A DNA stretch of 64,000 nt, from NCBI GenBank assembly GCA_019187085.1, contig JABARS010000002.1:1-64000 (forward strand), written 5' to 3'. Shown here one piece after another: positions 44,867 through 52,664 of the stretch. This stretch comes from Pseudorhodoplanes sp. Lineage in GTDB: Bacteria; Pseudomonadota; Alphaproteobacteria; Rhizobiales; Xanthobacteraceae. Below the pieces are notes generated by a model, which saw nothing but the letters and a program-made list of their open reading frames with translations, was not told where the DNA came from and did no database searches. Position 1 is the stretch's first letter; the number at the start of each line of letters is the position of its first letter. Made by a program: the position numbers and the translations under genes.

Positions 44867-46264
44867 ATGTATCCCCGATTTGTCGTCCGCGATATCGCTC
44901 TCACCGAACGCCCGGTCGCGTTCCGGCGTCCGTTCCGCTTCGGCGACGTGACGCTCGAGGCCGCGCCGGAAGCGATCGTGCATGCCACGATCGAGCTCGA
45001 GGACGGCCGGCGCGCGACCGGCGCCGCCGCCGAGCTGATGGCGCCGAAATGGTTCAACCGCAATCCCGCGCTGTCGCCGGAGGAAACCGTCGCCCAGCTT
45101 CGCTGCGCACTCGAATTCGCGCGCGAACTCTATCTCAAGCATTCCTTCGACACCGCGTTCGGCCTGCATGCCGCCTGCTGCGAGCACCAGATCGCGCGCT
45201 GCGCGCGGGCGGATATCCCGGCGCTCGCCGCCGCGTTCGGGCCGGCGGAGCTCGACAAGGCGATCCTCGACGCGCTGCTGCGCGCGGCGAACCTCGACGC
45301 CTATACGGGCCTCAAGAACAATCTCGCCGGCCTCGATGCGCGCCTGACGCCGGACATTAACGACGGTATCATCGGGAACTTCCTGGCGTCGCGCACGCCC
45401 GTCGCGCGCCTGCTCGTGCGTCACACGGTCGGGCTCGACGATACGGTCGAGGAACTGGCCGCGACCTGCGCGACGACCGGCTGCCGCTATTTCAAGGTCA
45501 AGCTCTCGGGCGACCCTGCGCACGACCGCGACCGGCTGGCGCAGGTGGCGCAGATGCTGGAAGCGCTCGCGCTCGATTACCGTCTGACGCTCGATGCCAA
45601 CGAGCAATATCCCTCGCATGCCGCGCTCAGCGCGCTGGTGCGCGCGCTGCTCGACGACGACGCCTTCTCCGAAGTGGTCCAGCGCCTGCTCTATATCGAG
45701 CAGCCGCTGCCGCGCGCAATGACCTGGGAGGTTCCGCTCGGCGAACTTGCGCGCAGCTTCGCTTTCGTCATCGACGAATCGGACGCGGGCTACGACGCCT
45801 TCCCGCGCGCGCTCAAGCTCGGCTATCGCGGCATCTCCTCGAAAGCCTGCAAGGGAATTTACAAGTCGCTGCTCAATGGCGCCCGCGCCGCCTACTGGAA
45901 CGCGATGGACAGCGCACGCGCCTTCCTCACCGCCGAGGATCTCACCTGCCAGCCGGGTCTCTCGCTGCAGCAGGACACCGCGCTCGCCGCCTTCCACGGC
46001 GTGATCCATGCCGAGCGCAACGGCCATCATTATGTCGACGGCTTTGCGGCGGCGCCGGAGCCGGAAGCGCGCGCGTTCCTTGCGCGCCATCCCGATCTCT
46101 ACGAGCGTACGGGCGGCGTCGTGCGGCTTGCGTTGCGTGACGGCGCCATCAATTTCTCCTCGCTCGGCCGCGCAGCCGGCTTCGCGTCCGCCGTTGCGCC
46201 GGACGAGGTCGGCCGGCGCGCCGGCGAAACGCATTCCGACACAGCGAAAGGTTACGGCACGTGA
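44867..46264 (+). CDS. Enolase-superfamily protein (mandelate racemase/muconate cycloisomerase type)
   Basis: A 465-residue enzyme that should abstract a proton alpha to a carboxylate using Mg2+. The KxK motif of the second barrel strand is FKVKLSGD. Metal-ligand positions appear as LTLDANEQY, LYIEQPLP and FVIDESDAGYD, and a further Lys is in SSKACKGIYKSL, which fits the muconate-cycloisomerase/epimerase subgroup. It is longer than typical members (about 370-400), and the C-terminal 70 residues are extra. It is first in a four-gene operon; the next gene starts within its stop (GTGA). Confidence 0.88.
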   Translation: MYPRFVVRDIALTERPVAFRRPFRFGDVTLEAAPEAIVHATIELEDGRRATGAAAELMAPKWFNRNPALSPEETVAQLRCALEFARELYLKHSFDTAFGLHAACCEHQIARCARADIPALAAAFGPAELDKAILDALLRAANLDAYTGLKNNLAGLDARLTPDINDGIIGNFLASRTPVARLLVRHTVGLDDTVEELAATCATTGCRYFKVKLSGDPAHDRDRLAQVAQMLEALALDYRLTLDANEQYPSHAALSALVRALLDDDAFSEVVQRLLYIEQPLPRAMTWEVPLGELARSFAFVIDESDAGYDAFPRALKLGYRGISSKACKGIYKSLLNGARAAYWNAMDSARAFLTAEDLTCQPGLSLQQDTALAAFHGVIHAERNGHHYVDGFAAAPEPEARAFLARHPDLYERTGGVVRLALRDGAINFSSLGRAAGFASAVAPDEVGRRAGETHSDTAKGYGT

Positions 46265-47412
46265 GCAGCAAGCGTCTCGGCATCATCATGCACGGCGTCA
46301 CCGGCCGGATGGGGACCAACCAGCACCTCATCCGCTCGATCGTGGCGATCCGCAACCAGGGCGGCGTCCTCCTGTCGGACGGCACCCGCGTCATGCCTGA
46401 TCCGATCCTGGTCGGGCGCAATCCCGACAAGGTCAGCGCGCTGGCGCAGCAATACGGCATCACCCGCTGGGCGACCGATCTCGACAAGGTGCTGCACAGT
46501 CCGGAGGACGAGATCTTCTTCGACGCCGGCACGACGCAGATGCGGCCCGGTCTGCTGGAGCGCGCGCTTTCGGCCGGCAAGCACATCTATTGCGAGAAGC
46601 CGATCGCCACCGATCTTGCCTCCGCGCTGGAGGCCTGCAGGCGCGCGAAGCAGTCGGGCCTGAAGAACGGCGTCGTGCAGGACAAGCTGTTCCTGCCCGG
46701 CCTGCTCAAGCTCAAGATGCTGCGCGAGTCCGGCTTCTTCGGGCGTATGCTCTCGGTGCGCGGCGAGTTCGGCTACTGGGTGTTCGAGGGCGACTGGCAG
46801 ACGGCGCAGCGCCCGTCCTGGAACTACCGCAGCGAGGACGGCGGCGGCATCATCCTCGACATGATCTGCCACTGGCGCTACGTGCTCGACAATCTGTTCG
46901 GCGAGGTCAGGAGCGTGAGCTGCCTGGGCGCGCGGCATATCCCGGAGCGCTGGGACGAGAACGGCAAGCACTACGAGGCGACCGCCGATGACGCCGCCTA
47001 TGCGACCTTCGAGCTTGAAGGCGGCGTGATTGCGCACGTCAACTCGTCGTGGTGCGTGCGGGTCTATCGCGACGACCTCGTGACCTTTCAGGTCGACGGC
47101 GTCAACGGCTCGGCGGTGGCCGGTCTCTCCGAATGCATGATCCAGCCGCGCCAGGGCACGCCGCGACCGGTCTGGAATCCGGACGAGAGGCGGCTGCACG
47201 ATTTCTACGGCGACTGGCAGCCGGTGCCGGACAACCAGGCCTACGACAACGGCTTCAAGGTGCAGTGGGAGATGTTCATCCGCCATGTCGCGGAGAACGC
47301 GCCCTACAAACACACGCTCATCGAAGGCGCTAAGGGCGTCCAGCTTGTCGAATGCGCGCTGCAGAGCTGGAAGGAGCGGCGCTGGGTCGATGTGCCTGCG
47401 CTCTCGCTGTGA
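46261..47412 (+). CDS. Gfo/Idh/MocA-family oxidoreductase
   Basis: A 383-residue NAD(P)-dependent dehydrogenase acting on a sugar or cyclitol. The Rossmann motif is MHGVTGRMGTNQHLI and the catalytic-Lys motif is CEKPIATD. The C-terminal alpha/beta domain includes GGGIILDMICHWRYVLDNLF. It starts with GTG at 46261. In this operon it probably oxidises or reduces a sugar hydroxyl. Confidence 0.92.
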   Translation: MSSKRLGIIMHGVTGRMGTNQHLIRSIVAIRNQGGVLLSDGTRVMPDPILVGRNPDKVSALAQQYGITRWATDLDKVLHSPEDEIFFDAGTTQMRPGLLERALSAGKHIYCEKPIATDLASALEACRRAKQSGLKNGVVQDKLFLPGLLKLKMLRESGFFGRMLSVRGEFGYWVFEGDWQTAQRPSWNYRSEDGGGIILDMICHWRYVLDNLFGEVRSVSCLGARHIPERWDENGKHYEATADDAAYATFELEGGVIAHVNSSWCVRVYRDDLVTFQVDGVNGSAVAGLSECMIQPRQGTPRPVWNPDERRLHDFYGDWQPVPDNQAYDNGFKVQWEMFIRHVAENAPYKHTLIEGAKGVQLVECALQSWKERRWVDVPALSL

Positions 47413-47451
47413 GGCGACGAACGCCGCAAGCCGGCAACAACGAGGTGTGCC

Positions 47452-48642
47452 ATGAACCGCTATGAGCGTGCCGGCCAGTCGCTCTCCATCCGGTTGCCGC
47501 GCACGGACCGCACGCTTGAGGATTTCCGCCTCTCGCAGGCGCGCGACTTTCCGGTGCGTCTCGAACGTCCGCTCAACCGCGTCGCCTTTGCGGCGGCGCA
47601 TGTGGTCGCCGATCCGCTTGCCGAATGCGATCCTTGGCTCGACGCCGCGATCGACTGGGAGCGCACGATCGCGTTCCGCGAGCATCTGTGGGACCTCGGC
47701 TTCGGCGTCGCCGAGGCGATGGACACCGCGCAGCGCGGCATGGGCCTGAGCTGGCCGGATTCGCTGGAGCTGATCCGGCGCTCGGTCGAAGCCGCCAGGG
47801 CGCGCAAGGCGAGCGTGTTCTCGGGCGCCGGCACCGACCATCTGCCGCCGGAGGCCGCGAAATCGCTCGACGACGTGATCCGCGCCTACGAGGAGCAGGT
47901 CGGCGCCATCGAGGCGTTCGGCGGGCGCATCATCCTGATGGCGTCGCGGGCGCTCGCCCGCGTCGCGCGTTCGCCCGACGATTACCGCAAGGTCTATGAC
48001 CGCATTCTCGCGCAGGTGCGCGAACCGGTGATTATCCATTGGCTTGGCGACATGTTCGATCCTGCGCTCGCCGGCTATTGGGGCGCGGCAGACCTTGATG
48101 CGGCGATGGACACCGCGACCGCGATCATCAACGACAATGCCGGCAAGGTCGATGGCGTGAAAATCTCGCTGCTCGACAAGAACAAGGAGATCGCGATGCG
48201 GCGCCGGCTCAGCAGCGGCATCCGCATGTATACCGGTGACGATTTCAACTATGCCGAACTGATCGCCGGCGACGCGCAGGGACATTCGGACGCGCTGCTC
48301 GGCATTTTTGGTGCGATCGCGCCGGCGGCGTCCGCCGCGCTCGCCTCGCTTGCCGCCGGCGACCGCAAGGCGTTCGACGAGATTCTCGCGCCGACGGTGC
48401 CGCTGTCACGGCACATTTTCCGGGCGCCGACGCGCTTCTACAAGACCGGCGTGGTGTTCATGGCCTATCTCAACGGTCATCAGGATCATTTCACCATGAT
48501 CGGCGGACAGGAGAGCGCGCGTTCGACGCTGCATCTTGCAGACATTCTCCGCCTCGCCGATGCCGCCGGTCTGCTGCGCGATCCGGAGCTTGCAGTCGCG
48601 CGCATGCGCACCGTGCTTGCCGCGCGCGGCGTGGACGGCTAA
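47452..48642 (+). CDS. DUF993 family protein (dihydrodipicolinate-synthase-like TIM barrel)
   Basis: A 396-residue protein of the DUF993 family, distantly related to class I aldolases of the dihydrodipicolinate synthase type. Recognisable segments are VIIHWLGDMFDPALAGYWG and DGVKISLLDKNKEI, where the Lys in VKISLLD sits at the position of the Schiff-base Lys. A retro-aldol role in the operon is plausible but untested. It is spaced 39 bases from the previous gene and 15 from the next. Confidence 0.85.
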   Translation: MNRYERAGQSLSIRLPRTDRTLEDFRLSQARDFPVRLERPLNRVAFAAAHVVADPLAECDPWLDAAIDWERTIAFREHLWDLGFGVAEAMDTAQRGMGLSWPDSLELIRRSVEAARARKASVFSGAGTDHLPPEAAKSLDDVIRAYEEQVGAIEAFGGRIILMASRALARVARSPDDYRKVYDRILAQVREPVIIHWLGDMFDPALAGYWGAADLDAAMDTATAIINDNAGKVDGVKISLLDKNKEIAMRRRLSSGIRMYTGDDFNYAELIAGDAQGHSDALLGIFGAIAPAASAALASLAAGDRKAFDEILAPTVPLSRHIFRAPTRFYKTGVVFMAYLNGHQDHFTMIGGQESARSTLHLADILRLADAAGLLRDPELAVARMRTVLAARGVDG

Positions 48643-48657
48643 GCCGCGATAGTCCGG

Positions 48658-49521
48658 ATGCGCGACTTTTCCAGCGATCATCGTTTCCTGTCGATCAATA
48701 CCGCGACCGTGCGCAAGCAGGGCGACTTCGTCGCCATCGTGGAGGCCTGCGCGCGGCATGGCATCCGCGCCGTATCGCCGTGGCGCGATCAGGTCGCCCA
48801 TGTCGGTCTCGATCGGGCGGTGAAGGCGGTGCGCGACGCAGGCCTCGATCTGTCGGGCTATTGCCGCGGCGGCATGTTCACCGCCGACGCGGCCCATCGC
48901 CAGCAGGCGCGCGACGACAACCGGCGCGCGGTCGACGAGGCGAAGGCGCTCAGCGCGCCCTGCCTCGTGCTCGTGGTCGGCGGACTGCCGCAATATTCGC
49001 GCCCGGGCAGCGCGCCGAGCCGCGACCTCGCGGCCGCGCAGGCCATGGTCGAGGAGGAGATTGCCGCTCTGCTCGACTACGCCAAAAGCGCAAACATGCC
49101 GCTTGCGGTCGAGCCGCTGCATCCGATGTATGCGGCCGACCGCGCCTGCGTGAATTCCACGCGGCAGGCGCTCGACATCTGCGACCGGATCGATCCGGCG
49201 GGCTCCGGCGTCATCGGCGTGGCGATCGACACCTATCATGTCTGGTGGGACTTCGAGCTGTTCGACCAGATCCGCCGCGCCGGGCGGAAACGGCTCTTGG
49301 CGTTTCATGTCTGCGACTGGCTGGTGCCGACGCGCGACCTTCTGCTCGATCGCGGCATGATGGGCGACGGTGTGATCGATCTGCCCAAGGCGCGCGCCAC
49401 GGTCGAAGCCGAAGGCTTCGGCGGCTATGTGGAAGTCGAGATCTTTTCCGAAGACTGGTGGGCGCGTCCGATGGACGAGGTGCTCGCAACCTGCATCGAG
49501 CGGTTCCGCACGGTGGTCTGA
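48658..49521 (+). CDS. Sugar phosphate isomerase/epimerase (xylose isomerase-like TIM barrel)
   Basis: A 287-residue TIM-barrel protein of the AP_endonuc_2 superfamily. Metal-site strands are visible as AVEPLHPMYAADRACVN, GVAIDTYHVWWDFEL and HVCDWLVPTRDLLLDRG, ending with YVEVEIFSEDWW. These enzymes isomerise or epimerise sugars and keto-sugars or dehydrate inosose. It is last in the four-gene operon. Confidence 0.9.
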   Translation: MRDFSSDHRFLSINTATVRKQGDFVAIVEACARHGIRAVSPWRDQVAHVGLDRAVKAVRDAGLDLSGYCRGGMFTADAAHRQQARDDNRRAVDEAKALSAPCLVLVVGGLPQYSRPGSAPSRDLAAAQAMVEEEIAALLDYAKSANMPLAVEPLHPMYAADRACVNSTRQALDICDRIDPAGSGVIGVAIDTYHVWWDFELFDQIRRAGRKRLLAFHVCDWLVPTRDLLLDRGMMGDGVIDLPKARATVEAEGFGGYVEVEIFSEDWWARPMDEVLATCIERFRTVV

Positions 49522-49539
49522 GCGCCGCAGCGGCGGACG

Positions 49540-49564
49540 GGAACCCGGCCGCGCGCGAAACGTT
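49540..49564 (+). promoter_or_regulatory. EcfG-type stress promoter of the csbD-family gene
   Basis: GGAAC (49540-49544), exactly 16 bases, CGTT (49561-49564), pointing to the CsbD gene 36 bases downstream. Confidence 0.7.
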
Positions 49565-49599
49565 ATCGGCTCACTTTCTTTCCATAATGGAGGTGAACG

Positions 49600-49803
49600 A
49601 TGGACTGGAACCGCATCGAAGGAAACTGGAAGCAGGTCAAAGGCAAGGTCAAGGAACAATGGGGGCGGCTGACCGACGACGATCTCGACGTGATCGGCGG
49701 CCGGCGCGACCAGCTTGAGGGAAAGATCCAGGAACGCTACGGCCTTGCCAAGGACCAGGTGCGCAAGGACATCGACAACTGGTACAGCACGCAGCGCTGG
49801 TAA
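49600..49803 (+). CDS. CsbD family stress-response protein
   Basis: A 67-residue hydrophilic protein starting MDWNRIEGNWKQVKGKVKEQ and containing LTDDDLDVIGGRRDQLEGKI, the CsbD signature. CsbD-family proteins are induced by general stress in many bacteria; their molecular role is unknown. ATGGAGGTGA precedes the ATG, an EcfG-type promoter lies upstream and a strong terminator follows, so it is a single-gene unit. Confidence 0.93.
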   Translation: MDWNRIEGNWKQVKGKVKEQWGRLTDDDLDVIGGRRDQLEGKIQERYGLAKDQVRKDIDNWYSTQRW

Positions 49804-49826
49804 GCGTCGCCGTGTCACGAAGCAAG

Positions 49827-49853
49827 AAGACTCCCCCGACGGGGAGTCTTTTT
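49827..49853 (+). terminator. Intrinsic terminator after csbD
   Basis: A perfect 10-bp stem (AAGACTCCCC and GGGGAGTCTT) with loop CGAC, ending in a T-run. Confidence 0.9.
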
Positions 49854-50074
49854 GTTTGTCTGTGTTGTAGGTTGTTCGCACCGCGCTGTGTTGCGCACTA
49901 AAGATTTCCTTTACCGTTTTCCTTGCCCGCTTCTTTACCGTCCGCCGAACGATGCGCCGGGCGGCGCGCGCCACTTAAGCCTCCCTTCTCCTTCATCCGC
50001 TAGCTGTCGATGCCAAAGACCGGACAGGACCGGAGCGCTCTCCGGCCGATGGTCCGGGTCGCGAGGCGTCGGCC

Positions 50075-50863
50075 ATGTCGTTTCTGTTACGTGTGCGGAG
50101 CACGGCACTCGCCGCGTGCGCGGTTATGTTGCTGGCGGGTCATGCCGCCGCACAGGCGCCGCTGCGGCTTGCCGCATTGGCGCCGGCTGCGTCCCCTGCA
50201 CAGCCCGAAGGACGGGCGATGCGCACGGATCCTTTTGTCGGCCGGGACTGGCGCGCGGCGTCCGGACCGCTGGTCGCCAAATGGAACCTCGCCACGCGCG
50301 ACCTCGAGCGCGACCGTCTCGCGCTTGCGCGCTGCCGCAGCGATGAAGAACAATGCGACGCGGCGTCCCGGCGGATGCTTGCCATCGTCACGGCCGTCGG
50401 CGATCGGCACGGCCGCGCGCGCATCGGTCATCTCAACCGCGCCATCAACCTCTCGATCCGCCCGGCAAGCGACGCGGCGCAGTTCGGCGTGCCCGACCGT
50501 TGGTCGCCGCCGCTCGTAACGCTCTCCGCCGGACGCGGCGACTGCGAGGATTATGCGCTCGCCAAATATCTGGCGCTGCGCGAAGCCGGCTTCGCCGCGA
50601 GCGAGCTTCGGCTCGTTATCGTGCGGCTGCCACTGTCGGGCATCGACCATGCGGTGCTGGCCGTGCGCCACGAGGGCCGCTGGCTCATTCTCGACAACCG
50701 GCGGCTGGCGCTGCTCGATGCCGGGGATATCGACGGCGAGCCGCTGTTCGTGTTCGGCGAGGATGCGGTCCGCGCACGCGATGCGCATCTGGCGATGGCG
50801 GATGCGGGCGAGGGCGATCCGGCGGCGGGCAGCGCGACGGGCGAACTGCCCGTGCTGATGTGA
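50075..50863 (+). CDS. Bacterial transglutaminase-like cysteine protease (LapG-like)
   Basis: A 262-residue exported protease of the BTLCP family, to which the adhesin-cleaving LapG belongs. A signal peptide ends near residue 26 (GHAAAQA). The triad is Cys157 in GRGDCEDYALAKY, His192 in GIDHAVLAV and Asp207 in WLILDNRRLAL, with LapG-like spacing. A large type I-secreted protein is encoded further along, on the other strand, and is a candidate substrate. No LapD gene is in the window. Confidence 0.87.
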   Translation: MSFLLRVRSTALAACAVMLLAGHAAAQAPLRLAALAPAASPAQPEGRAMRTDPFVGRDWRAASGPLVAKWNLATRDLERDRLALARCRSDEEQCDAASRRMLAIVTAVGDRHGRARIGHLNRAINLSIRPASDAAQFGVPDRWSPPLVTLSAGRGDCEDYALAKYLALREAGFAASELRLVIVRLPLSGIDHAVLAVRHEGRWLILDNRRLALLDAGDIDGEPLFVFGEDAVRARDAHLAMADAGEGDPAAGSATGELPVLM

Positions 50864-50955
50864 GGCGCGCCGGGACCCCACACTTGATTGTCTGGCTTGC
50901 CGCCTGTGCGGGAATGAGCGGAGCGGAATGCGTTCCAATTTAAATAGATCGCACG

Positions 50956-51675
50956 CTAATTCACCGGCCGCAAACCGGCGGCAACAAGCTGTTCCTTCTG
51001 GCGCTCGACGATGCCTTCAAGGCGCGCGATGTTCTGCAGCAGGCGCTCGCTCGTCAGCTTGAGGAAATAGAATCCGAAATCGGGGTCCTGGAAATACAGT
51101 TCGAGGATCTTGTCGTAGGTGACGGTGAGAACCTCGCCGTCCTCGATGCATTCGATGCTCTGGGTGCGGCGGCTGTCCGGGGTGAGGAATCCGAGTTCGC
51201 CCATCAGGCGGCCGGGCGGCAGCTCGACGCCGAGTTCGCTGACCAGGAAACGTCCGCTCACCGTGTAGAACATCTCGATCGCGCGGTCGCCCTTGCGGAA
51301 CAGCACGTCGCCGGTCTTGAAGCGCCGCCGTTTCATGAACGGCTTGAGCCAGTCCATCGACAGGTCGCCCTGCGCGGAGGTGCGCACCTTGCGGATCAGG
51401 TCGCGCAACTGGACCAGGCGGACCAGATTGATCGGCAACAGTCCGAGATACATGAGGAAGGTCGGGAGCGCGGGCGCCAGATAGCCGTACATCATGAAGA
51501 AGAAACTGGAGACGATGTTGGCGAGACGCAGGTTGACCATCGTCTTGGCATAAAGCGTCGCGACGAAGAAGGCGGCGCCGATCAAGCCGAACACGGCGGC
51601 AAGGTCCATCTTCGATCGCGCGAACGCGATCAGCTCGTTGAGCGCGCCCTCGAACGTCAGACCGAACAAGTCCAT
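50956..51675 (-). CDS. Membrane protein with cyclic-nucleotide-binding domain
   Basis: A 239-residue protein. Two to three hydrophobic segments lie at about residues 25-90 (AAVFGLIGAAFFVATLY and SSFFFMMYGYLAPALPTFLM). A cAMP/cGMP-binding-type domain follows at about 110-220 (FRKGDRAIEMFYTVSGRFLV, PPGRLMGELGFLTPDSRRT). The layout with N-terminal membrane helices and no HTH suggests a sensor and not a CRP-type factor. The PGRLMGELGFL segment corresponds to the phosphate-binding cassette. It is last in the array that contains the adenylate cyclase. The start at 51675 is chosen because GGGGG lies just before it. Confidence 0.85.
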   Translation of the reverse strand: MDLFGLTFEGALNELIAFARSKMDLAAVFGLIGAAFFVATLYAKTMVNLRLANIVSSFFFMMYGYLAPALPTFLMYLGLLPINLVRLVQLRDLIRKVRTSAQGDLSMDWLKPFMKRRRFKTGDVLFRKGDRAIEMFYTVSGRFLVSELGVELPPGRLMGELGFLTPDSRRTQSIECIEDGEVLTVTYDKILELYFQDPDFGFYFLKLTSERLLQNIARLEGIVERQKEQLVAAGLRPVN

Positions 51676-51805
51676 TGCACCCCCCAAAGGCGTGGAAATC
51701 GTCGTGCGCTACAGCGATCCCGGCGAGCCGAACACTTCCATGGCGACGCAAGATCGGCAATTCAATTCCTTCACGGCGCAAGACCCGCGGCAAGCCGGCG
51801 CCACG

Positions 51806-52636
51806 CTAAAGTTCAATCACGTCGCCTTCGATGGCGGTGCGCGTTCCCGGCCGCACCGCCTGCGCCTGGGCGGCGACCGCCGTCATGAAAGCGTCATCGT
51901 GCTCGGGCGCGTGATGGAAGAGGCAGAAAGTCCGCACATCCGCGGCGTCGGCGAGCGCAAGTCCCTGCCGCCAGCTCGAATGGCCCCAGTCGGCCTTGGC
52001 GCCGATCTCCTCGTCGGTATAGGCGCAGTCGTAGATGGCGAGATCGGCGCCGCGCGCCAGCGCGACGAGTTCGGAGGCCGGACCGCCCGGTCGGATTTCG
52101 TTATCGGTGAGATAGGCGAGCGAGCGTCCGGCGAAATCGATGCGGTAGCCGGTGGCGCCGCCGGGATGATCGAGCGGCGCGGTGCGCACCCTGATGCCGC
52201 CGCCGATCTCGATCGTCTCGCCGGCGCGGAAGTCGCGATAGTCGATCGCGGCCTGGAACACCTCGACCTCGATCGGAAACAGCGGATGGCTCATCAGGCT
52301 GCGCAGTGCGTCTTCCAGCGTGAGCGCCGGCAGCAGATGTCCGGCCCAGAGCCGGAAGCGGTGCGTGGGCGCATAGAAGGGCGCGAAGAAGGGCAGGCCG
52401 CCGACATGATCGATATGGCAATGGCTGAGCAGGATGTCGGCGTCGAGCGCTTCACCTCGCCGCATCAGCACGTCGCCGAGCGCGCGCATGCCGGTGCCGC
52501 CGTCGCAGATGATCAGGCGGTCGCCGCAGCGCACTTCCACGCAGGCGGTGTTGCCGCCGAACCGCGCTGTGTCCGGACCCGGACACGGGATGCTGCCGCG
52601 CACGCCCCAGAACCGAACCGTGAATGTCTGCGTCAT
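51806..52636 (-). CDS. Metallo-beta-lactamase-fold hydrolase
   Basis: A 276-residue MBL-fold protein. The metal motif is LLSHCHIDHVGGLPFF; further ligands lie in LAYLTDNE and the LFHHAPEHDD region. The opening FWGVRGSIPCPGPDTARFGG is typical of a subgroup found beside signalling genes. It follows the adenylate cyclase by 28 bases on the same strand. A phosphodiesterase role on cyclic nucleotides is conceivable but unproven. Confidence 0.87.
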   Translation of the reverse strand: MTQTFTVRFWGVRGSIPCPGPDTARFGGNTACVEVRCGDRLIICDGGTGMRALGDVLMRRGEALDADILLSHCHIDHVGGLPFFAPFYAPTHRFRLWAGHLLPALTLEDALRSLMSHPLFPIEVEVFQAAIDYRDFRAGETIEIGGGIRVRTAPLDHPGGATGYRIDFAGRSLAYLTDNEIRPGGPASELVALARGADLAIYDCAYTDEEIGAKADWGHSSWRQGLALADAADVRTFCLFHHAPEHDDAFMTAVAAQAQAVRPGTRTAIEGDVIEL

Positions 52637-52664
52637 GGAAAGGCCCGGACCGGTTGCAGCAAGG

